Positions 47,196-57,079 of a stretch of DNA of 64,000 nucleotides are shown piece after piece (the first letter of the stretch is position 1; each line of letters begins with the position of its first letter). Made by a program: the position numbers and the translations under genes. Under the pieces are notes generated by a model that worked only from the letters and a program-made list of their open reading frames with translations, was not told the DNA's origin and searched no databases. The DNA is taken from the NCBI RefSeq assembly GCF_932276165.1, contig NC_064006.1, positions 1,736,001 through 1,800,000 of the forward strand. The letters run 5' to 3'. Origin of the DNA: Plutella xylostella (taxonomy: Eukaryota > Arthropoda > Insecta > Lepidoptera > Plutellidae).

Positions 47196-49500
47196 AGGTA
47201 GCTCCGTAAACACACACGCTAATGTCACTGTGACTTATGTCAAAGTGACGTTTGATTCTTGTAGTGTTGTTCAGTTGTCTATGGTGAAGATTTAAACAAT
47301 GTGTTCGTTCAAATGCCCCAACCGATTGCGGTGTTCTTTAGACCTTTTAGATTTTAAATAATTATGTATATTTTTTCTATAATGGTTGGCAAACGCTAGG
47401 TTATATTATTTAACACACTAATATTTTGCTCTAGACTGTTTATAACGTTGACTAGATAAAGAGAGTTTTGAGGAAATTATAATATAGGTTTGCTCATTTC
47501 TCTATATCCATTTTAATTTTGCTAGCCTAAAATTATTACTGAGATATTTTTCTTTATAAATTTTGGGTCATACGGCCAGCTGTCCGATGGAACTTAAATG
47601 TATTGCCGAGATTAATCTACTAGTTATTTTTATAGTATGACAACAACACAATACGTCTCGACAATCCTAATAAACTCATTTGGGCAACTGGGCTTCTGCC
47701 CCAAAACAACTTAAAGAGTGGATACAATTTATTTACCAAAATATTAAAAATATGATTGTTCATAGATAATAATGATTTATAAATAAAAAAGAATCTTCCC
47801 CAAACTAAACAAATTTGAAAATGGAAAAAAAACTTAGTTTATAGATTGTTGATTGTATTATTATATTACAAATCTGTTAATATTATTCTGTATTAAAGCA
47901 TACTTTTTCCATAATGACTGAGGTATATTACAACATTGTCACTCTGCATATTTAATGATTTCAGTTAGTTCATAGCTCTCTAAAACTCATTAATTTTTAA
48001 CTTGAGTTCCAATTGAACGAATCCAATACACATAGTTTAGTCTTAAATACATAAAAGAAAAACTATCATATGGTGATAACTATCTTAGTAGTTATAACGA
48101 AACGAATATTTCTTATCAGATCTCAGCCGCCTCAAGAGCGAGCGCGGCGGAGAACTTTTGTCACGTCTCGTCTTAATTGCGCCCCGTGCTAGCCCTTCTG
48201 AAGGGCACGTACGGGGCGCATTTAAGACGTGACAAGAGTTTTACATCGCGCTCACTCGCATCGCGCAGCCTCAAGAGCGAGCGCGGCGGAGAACTCTTGT
48301 CACGTCTTAATAGCACCCTGTGCTATAGGGCCAGATAATATAAAACTTTCACGCTCATCCCACTGGGTTCATCCGGGTTTATAAGGTTCTAACTGTTTTA
48401 TTACTGTAATGTAGAAAAGGGATAGATCCCAATGATTTTAAATTGATCTCATAGGTGATTTAACGGGTTCAATTGAAACTCAAGAGAAAATCTATCGGTC
48501 GACTGCGATATTTAGCTCACATTTTGTTAATTAATAAAACTAGGAATTGCAATAAAGACGTTTCTGAAATTCTTTATTATTGTGTATAATATAAGGTACA
48601 TTATGTCATGTCAAAGTAATCTTATTTTCAAATGTGTTTCACATACAAATTGTCAAATAATGAATAACTGAAATCTATATATTTATTAATAAAATTGTTC
48701 TAGGCGTGTAAATGGGGTGCATATCACAAGTTCAAAACCAAAATAGATACCAACCTTTACTTAAAATGCCTGACATCAAAATATCGTGATGATACTATGA
48801 TTCAGGACGTAGTACATAATATATTATGTTGTCTTGTCACAGCTTTTGTAAATTAACTCAACCGCTGTCACGTCTTGTCGTGCTATCAATGCTAGGCTTT
48901 TTAACTTTTATTCTGAAATCAGTTATGTAACATACTTACATAACTTATGTAACAGATACTTTAAGTAAATGTAGGTACCTAATTAATTAATAATAATATT
49001 GATATTGTGATATGCACCACAGTAAATAGATATCTAATAAAATAAAATACATATTTTTAAGATCACGTTTAACTCATGTTTATAAATAGGTAGGTATTTT
49101 AAATATAATAGAAAATACTAAGTTATCAGTTAAACTTCTACCAGTTAAAAATATTAATGAAAAACTACATAATATTCTTTTGAAAATATTCCATTCATCT
49201 TTTATTATTGTAATGTTAATGTTAAAAAATATAGGCGAATTAGTTATTTCATTAAACAAACATTATCTTGTAGTTATTTTACTGACGTGTATATGTAAAT
49301 TTTGTAAAGGTTATGTAGGTATAGTAAATTAAGTATTCTTGTAATCAAATCACACATCGTATGTTTATACCTAGTGAAATAGCTTTTGTATAATAAATAA
49401 ATTACATACTTGACGCTTTCAAAGATTATTCCAAGAACAATTTAAATAAAACATCAAGAGTTATAATAAAATTAATATATCTCGCTGTTTTATTTAGAGA
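47196..49500 (+). other. lst2: lst2 3' UTR and downstream DNA
   Basis: AT-rich non-coding sequence. AATAAA hexamers occur at 47669, 47782 and 48551, among others; which one ends the transcript cannot be told. It includes an inverted-repeat element at 48125-48325. Confidence 0.55.
48125..48325. repeat. GC-rich inverted repeat with a repeated arm
   Basis: Arm AAGAGCGAGCGCGGCGGAGA ... TTGTCACGTC occurs at 48132-48190 and again directly at 48272-48310; between them lies the reverse complement (GCGCATTTAAGACGTGACAA). It stands out from the AT-rich surroundings. Confidence 0.65.
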
Positions 49501-50640
49501 GTAGTGAAACCTCTGTCCTGTAAGGTCCGGCACCCATTATCGGCATCGGCAAGGAAAAGGATCCTTCGGCATCCTACATGCAAGCGCACACTATCGGCAA
49601 TTATGCTTTGGCATGCTGCAATGTTCTTAGGGATGACGAGGCGCCCTCGCCCCCAGGGCAAGCTATCCCCCAAGTGTTGCCTCGGCGCCGGCGGATATAT
49701 CACGAAAATTTCTACTTTATTGCCATTATGTTATAATATTGCTATTTGCCACCTAAAATCCTGAGTCGTACCAATGCCGATAATGGGGGCCGGGCCTTAA
49801 TATCTGTTGACACTGAAGCAACACTTTCTACGTCTTGTAAAATATACATAATAGGTACTACTTACTTATATGTATTGTGGAGTTCAACCAGTAAGGTGCA
49901 CGAAATGAGCCACCCGAGTGATATTCATTATCTACCGTACCTTAAAAAGGGGAAGAAAACCAAGTGAAACTTGGGCACTTGGGCAGCTCACGAGTATAGG
50001 TAGATACATACCTGAAGTCTTCTTATACCTCGTTTACATTCAGCCGAAGTGGACAGGACAGTGTGTATTAAACGTGATACTTCTCATACCGCTGCCATTA
50101 ATTCCACTCGCGCTGCCCGGCGCTCCCCATAAAGGCGGTTTTTTGTGCGGAAGTTAAAGGACCGGTAGCGCGAGCGGCAGTGCGTGTTTACATTCAGCTC
50201 CGACGCTCAGTACTCGCTCGTATTTCGACTTCTCTGTAATTATTTCGACGTCTGCCATTGCAGACACTTGAAAGCGAAGTGAGTGGTAGCCTGGTAGGGC
50301 AGTATGTAAACACACACTCCGCTCAATCCTGCTGCAGGAGTATTGAGGGAATTATTGGCGGCAGGGGCTGAATGTAAATGAGGCATTAGTCTGAATCAGA
50401 TTATTGAGGGAAATGACCGCATGTCGCTCGCCACGATCAATTTGCAATGAAAAGTACTTTTCTAACGAGAAGGGCGTCAGCATCATTCAGAATAATAACC
50501 GCCTCGACATTTATTATAATTTAGTACGAGTTATAAAATACCAGAAAAAGAGCAGAAAAATAACTTATCGAAAAATAAATCCCCCTCTTCTATGCCGTTC
50601 TAGTATATTTTCTTAGTCATTCTTCTGAAGTATGTAGCGC
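49501..50640. other. Intergenic DNA between lst2 and GOLGA7
   Basis: No supported gene. Stretches near 50030-50130 and 50150-50400 share TTTACATTCAGC and GCGCGAGCGGCAG-type words in both orientations and look like an old transposable element. Confidence 0.5.
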
Positions 50641-50862
50641 AGCCAAACCAACGAATATTCCGGAACTGTCAGTTGTCATGAACTTACCTACTCTGTGTTA
50701 GTGTCATTTTCCGACATGACAAGACAAGGTGTCAAGTTTGGTGAACTTTGGTGATAATTTCTCGATTCTCAGAAATATAATTTCTCTAAAATATCTCTTG
50801 GAAACACAAATTCTTATCTCACCACATCACTCCTAACCTGTTAAATTGCATACGCTTTGTGA
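50641..50862 (+). promoter_or_regulatory. GOLGA7: GOLGA7 promoter / 5' UTR region
   Basis: A TCAGT initiator-like word lies at 50669-50673, about 190 bp before the first ATG. Assigned by position only. Confidence 0.3.
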
Positions 50863-51042
50863 ATGAAAGGTGATTATCTAGCCAAAAACATGGCGAACAA
50901 CCGGATTCCGTCTGGCCCCAATACACCAGGCAGTCAACAAACGCCCACACACCAGGGTATAAAGGTGTTTATACAGCGGGATTACTCAGAGGGAACTGCT
51001 GTCAAGTTCCAGACCAGGTTCCCTGCGGAGCTTGAAGACAGG
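50863..51042 (+). CDS. GOLGA7: GOLGA7 exon 1
   Basis: Residues 1-60, ending PAELEDR with donor AGG/GTGAGA, phase 0. Confidence 0.92.
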
Positions 51043-52042
51043 GTGAGAATACTACTGTTACTTCTATGATTAAAATTTATGGCAAGGCCTTGTGCCAGTT
51101 TCTATTATACAAGGACTTAGCAAGTGGTTTTCCATATTTTGGGCCTTATAAAAAATCCTAGGCAGTGTAAAAACATGTAAAGACACTAATGTTAACTGCT
51201 TGGATTTGAGTTAGATACTAATTTGTTCTTTCTGTGTATATTTATCATATTTTGGTACCAATCTCACCAACAGGTAGAAAGCATGATTTCAAGTATTTTT
51301 TTTCCCACTGGAACATTTTTGGCTTTTCTAAATCGGTTACACAGTATTGATTTCAATCAAGTGATATCTACAAACAATAATTCATAAAGTGTAAACTCAG
51401 AACCAATCCTTCTAACAGTATGCACTTTCTAAAATTTCAGATAGACAGACAGACATTTGAATATACAATGGAGCGACTGAATGAACACTTTGAAATGGCG
51501 GAATCGGCGGACTGCAGTACATACTGCGAGGGATGCCTGGCATGTCTCACGGCTTACTTCATTTATATTTGTACGGAAACACATTATGAGAAGGTAATGC
51601 CATCAAAAAGTTATGTTACTTATAACTTGTTACATCCTAACTGCTTAGATTTAGGCTATCAGTGGCTGTATGCGAAAGGGCAAGGTGTGACCTCTAGCAA
51701 TATGAATACCTACATATTGCAACCATGCTTGCCACATATAATACTGATTGTCTTTTAGTTTTTTATCTATTACAAGAAATTATTTGTGTTACCCAACACA
51801 TTTTAACAAACCAATGTATGTACTGAAAAAACAAACAATAAAACAAACCATTCCCATTACAGCATCTACGAAAAGTGTCCAAGTTCATTGCAACACAGAA
51901 TGAAAGAATCTACAACCCGCGCGGCATACACATAACAGACCCAATACTGAGAGGCTTACGGGTCATAGAAATTACCATAATCGATCCACCCAACTGTCAG
52001 AGTCCTACAGGAAACAGTACGGGCCAGCTGAGGCACACTTGA
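50863..52042 (+). CDS. GOLGA7: Golgin subfamily A member 7 / Erf4-family palmitoyltransferase cofactor
   Basis: Orthologue of vertebrate GOLGA7 (GCP16), the Erf4-type partner that stabilises a DHHC palmitoyltransferase acting on Ras-like proteins at the Golgi (family knowledge). Exons 50863-51042, 51441-51593 and 51863-52042, all phase 0 with AG/GT borders, give 170 residues. Residues 1-32 are variable and Pro/Thr/Gln-rich. The Erf4 domain follows: [27 protein letters not shown], then exon 2 with [20 protein letters not shown] and HYEK, whose cysteines include the sites palmitoylated in the mammalian protein. Exon 3 has [20 protein letters not shown] and [15 protein letters not shown] at 50890 (MANNRIP, better context) is a likely alternative start. 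The tail after RVIEITI is about 20 residues. AATAAA at 52703. Confidence 0.95.
51441..51593 (+). CDS. GOLGA7: GOLGA7 exon 2
   Basis: Residues 61-111, [15 protein letters not shown] to THYEK. Acceptor AAAATTTCAG, donor AAG/GTAATG. Confidence 0.95.
51863..52042 (+). CDS. GOLGA7: GOLGA7 exon 3
   Basis: Residues 112-170, [16 protein letters not shown] to GQLRHT and a TGA. Acceptor CCCATTACAG. Confidence 0.95.
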   Translation, partial: HLRKVSKFIATQNERIYNPRGIHITDPILRGLRVIEITIIDPPNCQSPTGNSTGQLRHT

Positions 52043-52957
52043 CCACCACACGAGAGCCGCGAGTTCTTCATGTAACATCAGCTCTGCTACTGGTTCTAGG
52101 TCTAGCCGGGGACTGAGCAGCACACATGATAAGGTTGATACGTTAGATATTATGTTACGGACACAAGTTTTGTAAATTTATAGGTTAGGAAGTGTTTTAA
52201 GTCTTTGTGGCAGATTCAAGTGGGAAAAAAATACTAAGTGAGAGCTTTGTAATTGGCTATGATGCCTGGTTGATTGTCACGTATATTTGTATATTGAATG
52301 CTGATCTAATAGGTTTGTTTCACTATACAAAAAAATAGATAAAAGTTCAGTAAAATACATTCATTGTTTTGATCTATGACTGATTGAGCTTAATAATATT
52401 AGAAAGTACACACATATTTTGCAAACCAACAAAATAATTCTGTCTGACTTATACATAAGTATTAAACTCAGCTTTTTGTATTTTTTATAAAATTGAATTA
52501 AAACTGTATGTGACACAGTGTACAGTCAACAAAAAAGACTAGACCTACACTCGGCGCAAACAGTATGATAAAATCATTTTTTAAATTACATGCGAACAAG
52601 ATCTATAAAACACATAAGTCGCCTATCATCCGTCAGTGAATCATAAAACTAAGTGTTTGTGCTGAGGGCTATCTAACATATCTCTTTTGCTGTCTGTACA
52701 TTAATAAAATATAATATAGGTAGTTATCACTGTAATTTAAGTCACTTTCATAAACGGTATTTATCACAATATCTATAAGGAACATTCCATCACTTAAGTA
52801 CCACATTTTTTAGGATACAAAATGTAATTTATTCAATTTTATAAACGACTTAATAATAATAATAATAGGCCTATGTCCGTCAGTGGAAGGTTACGGGATG
52901 ATGATGATGATCAATTAACTATGTTTTGTATTACTTCTAATGTTTAGTAAACACTAA

Positions 52958-53075
52958 GGGTGGGTTGCACCATTTAACTTTAACTATTACAGACGTCAAA
53001 TCTCTTGAAGATTGATTTGTCTCGCCAAGAGATTTGACGTTTGTAATTGTTAAAGTTAAATGGCGCAACCCACCC
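52958..53075. mobile_element. Palindromic MITE with TAA target duplication
   Basis: 118-bp hairpin: GGGTGGGTTGCACCATTTAA against TTAAATGGCGCAACCCACCC; CGTCAAATCTCTTG arms inside; TAA at 52955-52957 and 53076-53078. PIF/Harbinger-like. Confidence 0.87.
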
Positions 53076-53475
53076 TAAGTAGGTACCCATAGTTCGCGTC
53101 TCTATTCGATTTATTAACAAGAGAGCTATATCCTAGGCACATTTTAAGTGATAGGTACACTTAAGTGATAGTGATAGAATCGGTTGTCTGACGGACAATA
53201 GGACAGATGCTCTTTAAAAGGGCGCATTCACATCCGACCCTCTAGTACGGGTTTTGGTATTTATGAAAACGAACAAAGTTTACGTTTTCTCCTGTCATCT
53301 GTATACATTATCTGTCAAAAGTTTCATGATAGTTTCCATTAGAGGCGCCACTTAGTATGCGAGAAGACGTAAACTTTAATATTTTCCGAAAAACTATCAA
53401 AGCTCTACTAGACCTGCCGCTAGGAACAGAATCCTAATAGACAGTTTCAATAACTTTCTTCCGATTACATGTATA

Positions 53476-53655
53476 CAGAGTGTTACAAAGCGTGTAATCT
53501 GCCAATAGGGGGTGACACAACTGACTCAGGGAGTCATTGTAAACAGCTTTTGTTTTGCGGCATATGAAAATTCGAGCTTCGTAGAACAAAAGTGGTTCAG
53601 TATGACCCCCTGAGTCACCCCTTTCCCGCTTGCGATATGACTTTTGCAACACCCT
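53476..53655. mobile_element. Tc1/mariner-type MITE, CAGGGTGTTGC family, copy 3
   Basis: Ends CAGAGTGTTACAAAG and CTTTTGCAACACCCTG, TA on both sides, 180 bp. Internal GGGGTGACAC and GTCACCCC arms pair. Confidence 0.75.
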
Positions 53656-54308
53656 GTATTGTTTCTTTCATACGTTTTTTAAATTTTTATGTGTAGACTT
53701 CGAGTGAAAATGACCATAAAAATAAAAAGCACAAATGTATCCCAAGAATCCCCATTTTAGTAGTTTTATCGTCATCTTGTGCATACGATTGAAATATTTG
53801 CATTTAAAATATACTAATTAATTAATTATCTACAATTAATAAGTAACTATACACTTGACATGTTGAATTTCGTTTTATAAATTGATTAAATATGGGAGAA
53901 TGTAAATAGGTACACTATCATTTAATTTTGATTATAGGTAGGTTTTTCCAGAATAAGAGATAAGTATGCACTCCGGCAAAAAAAACAGAAGTGTTGATCA
54001 CACGATTAAACTTACTGTGGATACTGTCTCTTTTGATGACTACATAATACTATGTGATGAGATGATTACGTCAACTTTGATTCCGTTAACTATACTAACT
54101 TCTAATGACTGCACGAAATTATAGTTAAGTATTTAATTGTTATTTATTTACATAGTTCTATAGGTAGATAGTTAGACCCTAGATTAAAGCACTACCCTCG
54201 TAAAAATACTTTTTACATTTGTAATTTTATCCGTTTTATGCACAGGGTCAATGTACCCAACATTTACTGAACAACATAAGTAGGTGCTAAAATTAATTTT
54301 AACACCAG

Positions 54309-54744
54309 TGTTCGGGCACCTTTATTTTTTGGTATGAGGATAGTTAAACTACCCTCACATGGCGGTTTGTGAGCTGCGTCCTACGAGAGGCGGCCATCAT
54401 CAGTGTGGACTCGGGTGTCGTGCAGAACGTTTGTCGTCGGCTGCCAGCGGACCTTATAACCGCTCCCACTCATTTATTACGGACAATTGTGATTGGTGAA
54501 CTTTTACATTTTAACAAGACTATTTGCATAGTGAGCTGTGTGTGTTTTTTATCAAGTAAATATAACGCCAGGCCTGGCAAGAGGAACTCTTCTCGGAAGA
54601 CGGAGCGGCCATTGACCACGTGTACAGGTTGGTGAATTGTTCTTATCCCAATTTAATAAGGGTGCCCAATAACTATACGTGTGAGTTTAGGAAAGCTAGG
54701 ACCAGTCCTTACTTAAAAATACAGTCCACTTATCTGCGCCAACA
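54309..54744 (+). repeat. BEL/Pao 5' LTR
   Basis: TGTTCGGGCACC ... TGCGCCAACA. Contains the element's promoter by function; the 88-codon open frame inside it is repeated in the 3' LTR and is not a supported gene. Confidence 0.93.
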
Positions 54745-54752
54745 TAAATTAT

Positions 54753-54770
54753 TGGTCCTACGACACGGAT
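54753..54770 (+). other. Primer-binding site
   Basis: TGGTCCTACGACACGGAT, eight bases after the LTR. It begins with TGG as needed to pair with a tRNA 3' CCA end. The tRNA identity is not determined. Confidence 0.65.
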
Positions 54771-55597
54771 CTAGTTTTGCTTTAACTTATAACGGTAGTT
54801 TCTTTGGGTAAAATCGGCTTTTCGGATAAAATATTATTTCATTCTCATAGTAAAACTAATGCTTAAGGTTCGGCATAAGTTTTTATTTAAATATATTACG
54901 GTTTTCGGCAAATATTAAGGTTATAATAGTACGGGCAGGCGTTATCATTTCTCGGATGGCACGGTGCCATTTTGTATTTCGGCGGTAGGTACCATACGGT
55001 GGTTACTCGGTACAGTTCCACTTTATTGTTACTTACATACGGTTTCTCCCTGAGAAGTTACGGTATCTTCGGTTATATTCGGTCGTACGGCGGTATTACT
55101 TCGGTTCTTCGGTTCATTAATTACGGTATCTTCGGTTTGGTTGCAAACAACCTTCGGCTAAATTTTCGGCTAGTGTATGTTATATTTCGTTGGTCAAACG
55201 GTTATATACATGGTTAAACTACGGTTAGTTATATACATGTTTTTCAGTAGGTAGTTATTGAACTAATCTATACTAAGTAAGTTAGTTTGCTAGGCAAGTT
55301 TTAGCATTAGGTGTTATTATTATCGGCTCGGTTACGGTGGTACCTACCAGTTTATATTTAGATTAGGTAGAAGTTGTTATTTAGAAATAAACACATATTT
55401 TATACTTAAGTACTGTTAACAATGTACGCATTACGGCGGCGGCGGCGGTTTTACGGCTAAGATAATTCATAATTTCGGATACCTTACAATACGTAGTTTT
55501 ATTTATGTACTTATATTAGTTTACCTTTCTTAAGAGGTTCGGTCACGGGACTAATATATAATCTACGGTTGATTATTGTTTACAGATATTACACTGT
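54771..55597 (+). other. BEL/Pao leader rich in CGG motifs
   Basis: Untranslated leader in which the words TCGG, ACGG and CGGT recur dozens of times (for example GGTATCTTCGGTT twice near 55060 and 55130, and GGCGGCGGCGGCGG near 55435). No ORF with family resemblance. The repetition may mark an RNA packaging or structure region; that is inference. Confidence 0.5.
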
Positions 55598-57067
55598 GTG
55601 TGCATAGAAATATTCAAAATGGCGAACAAAGTATTTTTGACCAAATTTAAATTACAGTATGATTGGTTAAAGAACACGTTAGATATGAGTAACAGTAAAA
55701 CTCATACTTCTAGTGTGATTACGGCTAGATTACGTAAGTTAGAGGACAGATATTCGGCGTTGAGCGAGGCTTACGAGAATATATTAATTAATACGGATGA
55801 TTCAGAGATTATCACTATGTACGATAAGGAGTTTCGCGAAGCTGAGGAATGGTATAACCAGTTGGAGGCACGGTCGGCGGCCTATCCGAACTTAGACGGC
55901 ACACATGTCCCTACAGAAAGTACACAAACGGCTCGCTTGCCACCAATTAATCTCTCGGTATTTGACGGCGACTTATTCTCATGGACTAGTTTCTATAGTC
56001 TATATAGTTCATTGGTTTTATCCAGGAAGGATATCTCCAAAACGGAAAAATTTCATTATTTGTTCTCTCATGTTCAAAATGAACCTCGCTTACTGTTAAA
56101 ACACCTACCTATGGTAGACGACTCTTTGGATTCGGCCTTAGAGATTTTGAAATCAAGATACGAAAATAAACGATTACTCGTGGATTCAAATATTTCTCGT
56201 ATTCTTAATATACCGGCTTTGAATAAGTGTTACGGACTTAGAAACAATGTACTTAATCCATTATTGGAATGTACTCGGGCGCTTAAAAACTTAGACTTGC
56301 CAGTGGATGAATGGAGTTATCTACTTCTATTTATTTCACTGAATAAATTACCGGCGGAGATAAAAACTCGGTTCGAACAAAAGTACGGAGGTGACTCAAC
56401 TTGTTTACCTACCTTTAATCAGCTGATAGAATTCTTACAAAACGAATGTCGGCTTCTTGATACGGCTAATAATAAAAGTTGCGTGACGTCACCGACAGCG
56501 GCCGGCCCCGCTGTCCGTGAAAATCGGTACAGTAACAATATTCGCAATTCACATGCACATGTAACTGACCTCGGTCAACGCAGGTCACCTGTTTTAGTAA
56601 AGCAGTGTAATTTCTGTCAGTTACCACGCCATACGATTAGTGAATGTTTTAAATTTCGGAACTTAACTAACGGTGAACGGAAGGATTTCATTAAAAATAA
56701 TGATTTGTGTTTCAAATGCTTCGAAAAGCACACGGCGAGAACCTGTCACAACAATGTACCATGTGATAGATGTGGTAATATCGGTCACAATAAAATGTTA
56801 TGCTCTCATTACATTGCGCGCTCTGGCGTACCTGCAACGGAGAGACTACGTTCAGGAAACGAATGTAATACGTCATCAAGCGATAGGACAGTTGATCGAC
56901 AATCGGCTCGAAATGTTCATATCGCACAGGCGGCAACTCCAGCTTTCGATGACTCGAGATTCATGAAGGAGGGCGGTAGGTTAAATGAACCTTATCTCGG
57001 TGGTAATAAGGCACTAAATCATACCAGCCCTACTGGGTCGCGGCAGCAACCAAATAATAATAATTGA
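55598..57067 (+). CDS. gag: BEL/Pao Gag, 489 aa
   Basis: Structural protein forming the retrotransposon particle. ATG at 55619 (MANKVFLTK, in a good AAAATGG context) is the likelier start than 55598. Residues about 110-290 form the DUF1759-type capsid region (LPPINLSVFDGDLFSWTSFY, LKHLPMVDDSLDSALEILKS). Three zinc knuckles follow: CNFCQLPRHTISEC, CFKCFEKHTARTC and CDRCGNIGHNKMLC. The C-terminus is Asn-rich and ends at TGA 57065-57067. The same frame remains open beyond the stop and leads into pol without a shift. Confidence 0.92.
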   Translation: MCIEIFKMANKVFLTKFKLQYDWLKNTLDMSNSKTHTSSVITARLRKLEDRYSALSEAYENILINTDDSEIITMYDKEFREAEEWYNQLEARSAAYPNLDGTHVPTESTQTARLPPINLSVFDGDLFSWTSFYSLYSSLVLSRKDISKTEKFHYLFSHVQNEPRLLLKHLPMVDDSLDSALEILKSRYENKRLLVDSNISRILNIPALNKCYGLRNNVLNPLLECTRALKNLDLPVDEWSYLLLFISLNKLPAEIKTRFEQKYGGDSTCLPTFNQLIEFLQNECRLLDTANNKSCVTSPTAAGPAVRENRYSNNIRNSHAHVTDLGQRRSPVLVKQCNFCQLPRHTISECFKFRNLTNGERKDFIKNNDLCFKCFEKHTARTCHNNVPCDRCGNIGHNKMLCSHYIARSGVPATERLRSGNECNTSSSDRTVDRQSARNVHIAQAATPAFDDSRFMKEGGRLNEPYLGGNKALNHTSPTGSRQQPNNNN

Positions 57068-57079
57068 CAATTAATTAGT
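57059..57079 (+). promoter_or_regulatory. Candidate gag-pol stop-codon readthrough site
   Basis: TGA (57065-57067) is followed immediately by CAATTA, which fits the CAR-YYA context known to promote readthrough at stop codons in plant viruses. Gag and Pol are in the same frame and there is no other stop until 60979. Confidence 0.7.

Larger units (their letters stand above)
52043..54303. other. GOLGA7 3' UTR and intergenic DNA
   Basis: AT-rich. Contains an RTE 3' scrap at 52866-52910 (GGCCTATGTCCGTCAGTGGA, GATGATGATGAT), a palindromic MITE (52958-53075) and a TA-flanked MITE (53476-53655). No further coding sequence seen. Confidence 0.6.

Noticed and set aside
54369..54635. 88-codon ORF present twice (also at 61072-61338) as a duplicated gene
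   Set aside because: It is inside the two LTRs of the BEL/Pao element; the duplication is the LTR pair.
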